Below, one piece after another: positions 7,058 to 12,117 of a DNA stretch of 12,117 nucleotides. The DNA comes from an uncultured Porphyromonadaceae bacterium (GTDB taxonomy: Bacteria; Bacteroidota; Bacteroidia; Bacteroidales; Muribaculaceae), in contig CAMWLX010000062.1 of the NCBI GenBank assembly GCA_947175225.1, positions 1 to 12,117 on the forward strand, read 5' to 3'. The position numbers and the translations under genes are program-made. Each line of letters begins with the position of its first letter. The first letter of the stretch is position 1. The notes under the pieces were generated by a model. That model was not told the origin of the DNA. It worked only from the letters and a program-made list of their open reading frames with translations, and ran no database searches.

Positions 7058-7233
7058 GCATAATTATTCAATATATAATAGTGGGAGCAATTTTGTTGGC
7101 TTCCGCTATCTGGATCGTTGTCAAGTTTCGTAGGAAAAGACAGGGGAAGGATGCGGGATGCTGCGGCTGCAGCTTGCAGGATGCATGCTCTCAAAAGCGG
7201 AAAAAGGCGTCTTGCTGCAATAAGAAGAATTAA
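7054..7233 (+). CDS. FeoB-associated-type Cys-rich membrane microprotein
   Basis: A 59-aa protein too short for many gene callers. Its ATG (7054-7056) overlaps the topB TGA (7055-7057) as ATGA, a classic layout for translational coupling. Residues 3-23 are a single hydrophobic helix (IIIQYIIVGAILLASAIWIVV). A basic stretch (KFRRKRQGK, 24-32) follows, placing the C-terminus in the cytoplasm by the positive-inside rule. A Cys-rich tail then has C36-C37-x-C39, C45 and C54-C55. This matches the FeoB-associated Cys-rich membrane protein group (PF12669-like), commonly encoded beside the ferrous-iron transporter FeoB. Here there is no feoB in the window; the partner gene is topB. Metal or redox chemistry at the cysteines is inference. 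It ends just before a strong terminator. Confidence 0.85.
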   Translation: MSIIIQYIIVGAILLASAIWIVVKFRRKRQGKDAGCCGCSLQDACSQKRKKASCCNKKN

Positions 7234-7240
7234 ATTATTG

Positions 7241-7276
7241 AAAAAAGGCTGCGATTTGGAGGTCGCAGCCTTTTTT
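7241..7276. terminator. Bidirectional intrinsic terminator between converging operons
   Basis: A perfect 14-bp inverted repeat: AAAAAAGGCTGCGA at 7241-7254 and its complement at 7263-7276, with an 8-nt loop. The GC-rich 8-bp core (GGCTGCGA) is flanked by six A and six T, so the transcript from either strand ends in a U-run. It lies 7 nt after the microprotein stop (plus strand) and 2 nt past the stop of the minus-strand gene, and so can serve both. Confidence 0.93.
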
Positions 7277-7278
7277 GG

Positions 7279-9162
7279 TTATTGGAACATTGAGTTGCTG
7301 TAGATGCCGAAGTCTCGGTTGCTTTTTGGGAGATTTGGTGTAAGGTCGGGATTGCGTTCCGGTTGCCATGTTCGGATCTTGATGACAGGCCTATCGGCAT
7401 CGTTCAAGTCAACAAATAGGAAGAGATAGCCTTGGTCGCCGTAATGCTCCGAATAGTAATCCTGCCTGATTTGAATGCCAAATGTGTCTCCTCCATATGC
7501 AGCCTTCTGCACATCATTGTCGGAGAAATTTATGTTGACATACTCATTGCTCGCGAAACATTTCTTTAGTTGATCTATATAGTCGGCTTTGCTCTTCTTC
7601 ACATACTCATATTTTGGCACGACTCCGAAGCCTGAGCCATCTCCTGAAGTTTTCTTCACTTGCTCGAGTTTATGACCAACGATGATGTAGGCGTTCTCGT
7701 CGAAAATACTATTGATGTAGTCAAGCCTCTTTAGAGCGAAAGCAGTCTTATAGTTTTCAAGAAAAGTCACTATTACCATTTTGACAGAGTCACTCCAAGC
7801 TCCAACACCCTGTTCGAATATATCCTTACGTGCAGCTTCCCCGAGACCGAACGCCACACTCTCAATCTTCTTGTCTGGCGAGAATGTGAATGTCACGTCT
7901 TCAATGAATGTACGTTTGTTGTTCTTAAAATCAAACCTCATTGGCACACTTCTCGCCACAACCCTTTCCCCGAAGGGATAGAATCCCACTTCCGGACTAC
8001 CGAGAACATACGCCTTGCCATAACCAAGAAGTTTATTGAACATGTCAAGCCCCTCTTCAGTGAAACAGGAAGGATCCGGCATGTAACTTTTGTCGATAAC
8101 TGACTTCAGCACTTTATCGACAACAGCTTGATACTCCTTTGAATCCTTCTTGTCGAGCGCAGTCACGCCTTCCCTTTTTCCGGCAGAAGCCAATGCGTTA
8201 AATTCCTTTTTAGCTTCCTTATCGGCTTTCAGGGTCTTTCCTTCCATACCTATAGTCTTTATGGCAGCAGGAAATTCCAAGGGCTTGAAGTCGCCAATGA
8301 GCATCTCAAGTTCCTTGTCGCTTCGGCTTGCTTCCTTGAAACTGGTCTCTATGACTATCATTACATCCTGTAACTCATCAACTGCCGGAAAAGTCAGTTG
8401 TCCCAATCCCCCCTTAGCACTGTTGATGGGAGAATTGCTTTTGCCGTTCCAATAGGTGAAGTCAATGCCTGCAGCCGGCTTATCCTTATACTTAAAAAGC
8501 ACATCAACAGTATTGTCATCACCTTTTTTTGCCACTGACACATCTACATCTTTAAGGATATCCGTCATTTTGTCAGGAATCCAGTTGACGAGCAGAACAT
8601 CCTCTCCCTCCAACATCATCTTGACGCTTGATGGATACTGGAGTGAATGCAACAACACGAAAGCCCAATTGAGATAACGCAGAGCATCGTCGATCCTTCC
8701 TTTCTCTTCCGCACGAAGACCCATGCGCACGTAATCTTCCACCCGATCCCGGCGATGGGCGAACATCTTCTCAAGTTCCGACCGGTGCATGTATGTCAAT
8801 TGATAATACCGTCTGTTCTTGTCGCACCATCTCAATGTCTGGGTATTGTTTACAGTTGCCTGAGAATATGAGTTCATCAATGTCTTTATATCAGAGGTCA
8901 AATCCAGTTTTCCGTCGATAGATGTCTCATGCTCTGAAATAACTGTCGATGTTTTCACCGTAGTTCCAATCTTGCTTAGAAGACTCTGCAACGCCAACCG
9001 GTCGGCGTCGGCGGGGGTATCCCCCTCGCCTTCGCCATATATAATATCAGACATACCCTTGATGATCTCAGCCTTCTGCACCTCATCCTTTTGTGCCGAT
9101 ATAGCGGTAGGAAAGAAACAGAACGCCAAAATTGACATTAATAGCCTAAATGAATTTTTCAT
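7279..9162 (-). CDS. Exported LPP20-like protein with NTF2-like C-terminal domain
   Basis: A 627-aa protein of unknown function. A signal peptide is clear: MKNSFR, a hydrophobic core to about F17, and a likely cleavage AISA|Q at 23/24. There is no lipobox, so it should be periplasmic or secreted rather than a lipoprotein. Residues 38-130 (YGEGEGDTPADADRLALQSL region) resemble the LPP20/FlgT-like domain, in which a small residue-rich strand precedes an A-x-x-x-A helix. Residues 140-175 look like one TPR-like helical hairpin, 205-275 like a beta-sandwich, and 462-605 like an NTF2-like cone (a helix with ENYKTAFALKRLDYINSIF, then strands ending KIRTWQPE). Domain calls are from pattern only. Its ATG (9160-9162) overlaps the stop of the upstream surface-protein gene as ATGA, suggesting coupled translation and a shared job. 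It ends at the bidirectional terminator. Confidence 0.8.
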   Translation of the reverse strand: MKNSFRLLMSILAFCFFPTAISAQKDEVQKAEIIKGMSDIIYGEGEGDTPADADRLALQSLLSKIGTTVKTSTVISEHETSIDGKLDLTSDIKTLMNSYSQATVNNTQTLRWCDKNRRYYQLTYMHRSELEKMFAHRRDRVEDYVRMGLRAEEKGRIDDALRYLNWAFVLLHSLQYPSSVKMMLEGEDVLLVNWIPDKMTDILKDVDVSVAKKGDDNTVDVLFKYKDKPAAGIDFTYWNGKSNSPINSAKGGLGQLTFPAVDELQDVMIVIETSFKEASRSDKELEMLIGDFKPLEFPAAIKTIGMEGKTLKADKEAKKEFNALASAGKREGVTALDKKDSKEYQAVVDKVLKSVIDKSYMPDPSCFTEEGLDMFNKLLGYGKAYVLGSPEVGFYPFGERVVARSVPMRFDFKNNKRTFIEDVTFTFSPDKKIESVAFGLGEAARKDIFEQGVGAWSDSVKMVIVTFLENYKTAFALKRLDYINSIFDENAYIIVGHKLEQVKKTSGDGSGFGVVPKYEYVKKSKADYIDQLKKCFASNEYVNINFSDNDVQKAAYGGDTFGIQIRQDYYSEHYGDQGYLFLFVDLNDADRPVIKIRTWQPERNPDLTPNLPKSNRDFGIYSNSMFQ

Positions 9163-12117
9163 CCTTTTACCAATATTTTAGCAGTTCCAACAAAATAGAT
9201 ACCGGGCGTAATGTCATCAACACGGACAGTCTCGCCAGCTTTCACATCCACAATTCGTATCAACTGCCCTACCATATCGTAGATCTTTATTTTCATAGCT
9301 ATTGAACTGCGGATGCAGATGGAGTAACTTTCGCTCCAGATACGCGTGCCGTAATCTCCGATAAGTTCATCTATTGCAGAGGAGTCAAATACAGGTATAC
9401 CCTTTGCTCCTTGACTCTCGACATAACATTCGAAAGGCACTACATCCCTTTCATTGGAAATGAAGATTCCACCTGGCAAATAATCCTGATTTTGATAGGT
9501 AGTCGCAAATTCATTGATAGCAAGTTTTCCTTGATCGATACTGATGCGAGTGTAATTACCTACAACAAAGCGTCCTACACCAAATGCATGTTTCATATTT
9601 TCAGCAACTGGAGTGACGGAAACGGGCACGTTTATTGACTTGAATATTACATCACCTTTGACTACGTATTCATCAGCATATTGCGGGTTGTCAGGCATTG
9701 CAATCAGATAGGGAGTGTTGGCGATTATAGAATTCTCTTTCTCCCATTTTGTATCGCCTGCACTGAAAAGCCAGAAAGGATACACACCCATATCTATATT
9801 TTCCTCACCGAATGGCTTCAATGTTCTTCCGGCACTTTCTATAGACTGCACGTCGAAAGGAACAACCATAGTCTCCCATCCGGAACCGAATCCTCCAATC
9901 TGAGTCTCTTTATTGAAAGAGCGGGTGAATGAGATCTTATTTGCTGTAAATTCTTTAGGAGCATAGAATGGCAAGCCATGACATAGAGTCACGTTGTCCG
10001 CACGCATTGTCTCCGTGCCAATAACGTTCTTCACGACCCCTTTCGTGTTTTCAACTGCTTTAGAAGCATTGGTTGCACTTTTCGCGTAAAGAAGGAGATT
10101 AGAGTTCTGAAGTCCGCTAAGCAGATATTCCGGAACCACATCATCGCTTGTCAACTCCAAAGCACAGAGTGAGGAGTTGGAAGTTCCAAATAGGTTGCTT
10201 CCAGCGTTTGACAATTGCATCGGAAGAACGATTGACAAAAGCTTATCTGAATCCAACGCACCATCGGGGATATAAGAGTCTGTGACATTACTTAAATCCA
10301 AGTGCCGCAAGTTTGGGAAAGATCTAAGGAACTCATAGTCGCCGGAGTCTACAGTTGATGTGCCTACCAATGGGCCATGAACCGTCAAGGATGATATGGA
10401 CATCAAATCGCAATTCCAATCGAAGGCCTTTTCTATATCACCGGGGTTCGTAGTGTAGACATCGGTATTATTGGCGTAGTATTCAGGTATGAATATAAAC
10501 GAGTCTGAGTCATCTGCATCTGGACTTTGTGATATAGCTCTGATTTTTGTTAATCCCTCAACATCAATTTGCCCATTAGCTAACTTGCCCTCATCCACAT
10601 CTTCTATATCTCCAATTACATAACGAATAGTAGATCCAGATTCTACAGAAAGAGTCAAGAATCGCCCATCATACCCACGAAATTCAGGTATACTGTTCTT
10701 ATGATATTCTATTGATACAGGGTTTGCTTCTGATGGAATCATCCTATCTTGGAATGCCACTGCCCTAACAGTACAGGTCTCGTTAACTTTGAATTGTCCA
10801 GAATATTCAGTAGAGAATAAGTCAGGTTGAGATCCGTCTAAAGTATATTTTATGGTTTGATTTGGTAAACTTGCAATACTAACTTTAAACTTGTCGACTG
10901 AAATTACAGGATTTTCAGTTGGATTAATCCGCACAGTTTTTGATGGAGCATAACCTTCTTTATGAGCATATGCATCAACTATACTTCCATAAGAAACCTT
11001 TACACGTCTGGAATCTTCTGGTTCATGTTCTATCGGATTACCACTATCATCAGAAAAACATATAGAAACACTACTGTCATCGTGCATAGCGATTACATAG
11101 CCATCTAAATATATCAAATCAGGAGCAGATGTTATGAAATCTTCGTAATTAACACGAATTGATAACAATTCAGAATCTGGAAACATTTCTTTCCTGTTAA
11201 ATGCTTTTAGAAAACTACCGTCCTCAATAACAATAGGTTTGCCTTCAAACCTTTTTACTTTCGATTCATCAGAAATATCGCCATCACCTAATAAATAATA
11301 GGTGGTTACACCAATGAGTTTATTATTGAAAATAAACTCATTCATATCTTTTCCTCCTACAAACATTAGCTCTGGCAGAGGAATACGAATGTCCTCTTCT
11401 CTAATTGTTAATTCTTCAATCTTAGAATCTTTTAAATCATTATCGGAAGCATAGGCCTTTACAATTGTAGGTTTATCTATCATGATAGGATCTTCATAAA
11501 TAGGACTTTCATTATTGGGGTCAGAACCATCAAGTGTATAATGTATAACAGCCCTTTTATCGTCACATGAAATAGTCACTTCCCAAGAATTTGAATCAAA
11601 CTCGATAACTGGATTGGGAAGTTGATGTATATCATCATACTTTATTCTGAGTGAAATTTCCTGGGAGGAAGTTGCTGTACTTTGCCCTTGCCCTTTAATA
11701 ACTAATATTATATCCTTATTTTGCAGCCACAAACTATGCGTCGTTATTGCCGTTGCGCTTTCTAATATATATGAATGAAATAAAATCATATTCGATGGAT
11801 CTGATTCATCAAGAGTGTATAAATCGATCTCGCAATCTTCAGAAATGCTGAAAAACAAGCCAGTATAAGGACTAAAGAATCTATATGCTTTGAAACTGTT
11901 TAAGGTAGGTCGTGTAAAAACAATATCATTTGGAATAAATATTGAATCCACTGAAAGGGTGGTGCTATTGAAAAAGGGAATTTCAGAAAATAACGGAATC
12001 CCCCACTCATTATTTTCGGAAAGCATCTGCATAGCAATTGTAGATGTTCCTGTGGCATCCATAGTTAATGTATTCTCTTTTGGATTAAATCTTAATTCTC
12101 TAGACGTTATATCACAT
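9159..12117 (-). CDS. Large surface protein: chitobiase-C-like repeats, LRR segment, T9SS-like tail (5' partial)
   Basis: The frame stays open from the stop at 9159-9161 to the right edge (at least 985 codons), so the true start and any signal peptide lie outside; the first in-window ATG at 12060-12062 is probably internal. Numbering from that Met: 45-142 resembles a PPC-like beta-sandwich (RFFSPYTGLFFS). At 151-526 there are five CHB_HEX_C-like repeats, clearest in HYTLDGSDP (174-182) and KYTLDGSQPD (405-414), each followed by a VKAYA/VRAVA strand. At 549-660 there is an LRR-like segment (LRHLDLSN, then an IPDGAL...LLSIVLP repeat of BspA type). At 725-890 lies a beta-rich region, and at 905-967 a tail (IKIYDMVGQLIRIVDV, GIYFV, KILVKG) like type IX secretion sorting domains. 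A cell-surface or secreted binding role is inferred; the ligand is unknown. No catalytic motif was seen. Confidence 0.85.
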   Translation of the reverse strand, partial: CDITSRELRFNPKENTLTMDATGTSTIAMQMLSENNEWGIPLFSEIPFFNSTTLSVDSIFIPNDIVFTRPTLNSFKAYRFFSPYTGLFFSISEDCEIDLYTLDESDPSNMILFHSYILESATAITTHSLWLQNKDIILVIKGQGQSTATSSQEISLRIKYDDIHQLPNPVIEFDSNSWEVTISCDDKRAVIHYTLDGSDPNNESPIYEDPIMIDKPTIVKAYASDNDLKDSKIEELTIREEDIRIPLPELMFVGGKDMNEFIFNNKLIGVTTYYLLGDGDISDESKVKRFEGKPIVIEDGSFLKAFNRKEMFPDSELLSIRVNYEDFITSAPDLIYLDGYVIAMHDDSSVSICFSDDSGNPIEHEPEDSRRVKVSYGSIVDAYAHKEGYAPSKTVRINPTENPVISVDKFKVSIASLPNQTIKYTLDGSQPDLFSTEYSGQFKVNETCTVRAVAFQDRMIPSEANPVSIEYHKNSIPEFRGYDGRFLTLSVESGSTIRYVIGDIEDVDEGKLANGQIDVEGLTKIRAISQSPDADDSDSFIFIPEYYANNTDVYTTNPGDIEKAFDWNCDLMSISSLTVHGPLVGTSTVDSGDYEFLRSFPNLRHLDLSNVTDSYIPDGALDSDKLLSIVLPMQLSNAGSNLFGTSNSSLCALELTSDDVVPEYLLSGLQNSNLLLYAKSATNASKAVENTKGVVKNVIGTETMRADNVTLCHGLPFYAPKEFTANKISFTRSFNKETQIGGFGSGWETMVVPFDVQSIESAGRTLKPFGEENIDMGVYPFWLFSAGDTKWEKENSIIANTPYLIAMPDNPQYADEYVVKGDVIFKSINVPVSVTPVAENMKHAFGVGRFVVGNYTRISIDQGKLAINEFATTYQNQDYLPGGIFISNERDVVPFECYVESQGAKGIPVFDSSAIDELIGDYGTRIWSESYSICIRSSIAMKIKIYDMVGQLIRIVDVKAGETVRVDDITPGIYFVGTAKILVKG
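9162..9350 (-). other. Predicted type IX secretion C-terminal sorting domain (coding segment)
   Basis: The last 63 residues of the large surface protein. They hold an I-K-I-Y-D-x-x-G-Q-L strand pair, an aliphatic VDVKAGETVRVDDI hairpin, G-I-Y-F-V, and end in K-I-L-V-K-G. This order (IYd..Gq, then a strand, G-[IV]-Y-[FL]-[IV], and a K-x-[LV]-V-K end) is the known pattern of Por-secretion tails in Bacteroidota. Whether this organism has a working T9SS cannot be seen here. Confidence 0.7.
10485..11612 (-). repeat. Five diverged CHB_HEX_C-like protein repeats
   Basis: Coding repeats of about 67-78 residues at 11403-11612, 11148-11381, 10923-11123, 10704-10913 and 10485-10688. Repeats one and four keep the Y-T-L-D-G-S-x-P signature. 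Repeat two has YYLLGDGD, repeat three ICFSDDSGNP and repeat five RYVIGD at the same place, each followed after 20-30 residues by a [VL]-[KR/D]-A-[YFIV] strand. This is protein-level homology; the DNA of the units is not similar enough to call a nucleotide repeat. Confidence 0.7.

Noticed and set aside
7118..7303. A 61-codon plus-strand frame overlapping the Cys-rich microprotein
   Set aside because: It is a different frame of the same stretch and runs through the terminator. The frame starting at 7054 has the ATGA coupling, a membrane helix and the Cys motif.

Overview
The window looks like chromosomal DNA from a member of the Bacteroidales (Bacteroidota), perhaps Bacteroidaceae or Muribaculaceae. 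The reasons are a TAnnTTTG-type -7 promoter box facing each way in the divergent gap, A-rich leaders without clear Shine-Dalgarno sites, an archaeal-type GlmM, a DUF4827-like lipoprotein, an SppA with the catalytic Lys in its N-terminal half, and a surface protein ending in a type IX secretion-like tail. Everything was read by eye from the sequence; no database search was run.

Layout. (1) Positions 1-4104, minus strand: a four-gene run nrnA -> DUF4827-like lipoprotein -> glmM -> sppA (sppA runs off the left edge), with gaps of 69, 23 and 77 nt. It joins nanoRNA/pAp turnover, an envelope lipoprotein, amino-sugar supply for the envelope and membrane signal-peptide degradation. Two of the gaps hold short tandem repeats. 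(2) Positions 4105-4366: a 262-bp divergent control region with back-to-back -7 boxes and, in the nrnA leader, a 59-nt two-stem inverted repeat that would fold at the 5' end of the mRNA. (3) Positions 4367-7233, plus strand: mazG -> topB -> a 59-aa FeoB-associated-type Cys-rich membrane protein missing from standard ORF lists, packed with a 3-nt gap and then a 4-nt ATGA overlap. (4) Positions 7241-7276: a symmetrical hairpin flanked by A and T runs, a bidirectional terminator between two converging operons. (5) Positions 7279-12117, minus strand: a large surface/secreted protein with chitobiase-C-terminal-like repeats, a leucine-rich segment and a T9SS-like tail (its 5' end lies beyond the right edge), coupled by a 4-nt ATGA overlap to an exported 627-aa protein with an LPP20-like N-terminus and an NTF2-like C-terminus.

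Most of the window is housekeeping. The parts that stand out are the structured nrnA leader, the topB-coupled Cys-rich microprotein, and the translationally coupled pair at 7279-12117, whose upstream gene turns markedly AT-rich across its repeat region. There is no gene-free stretch over 300 bp, and I saw no rRNA, tRNA, CRISPR array, insertion sequence or integrase.
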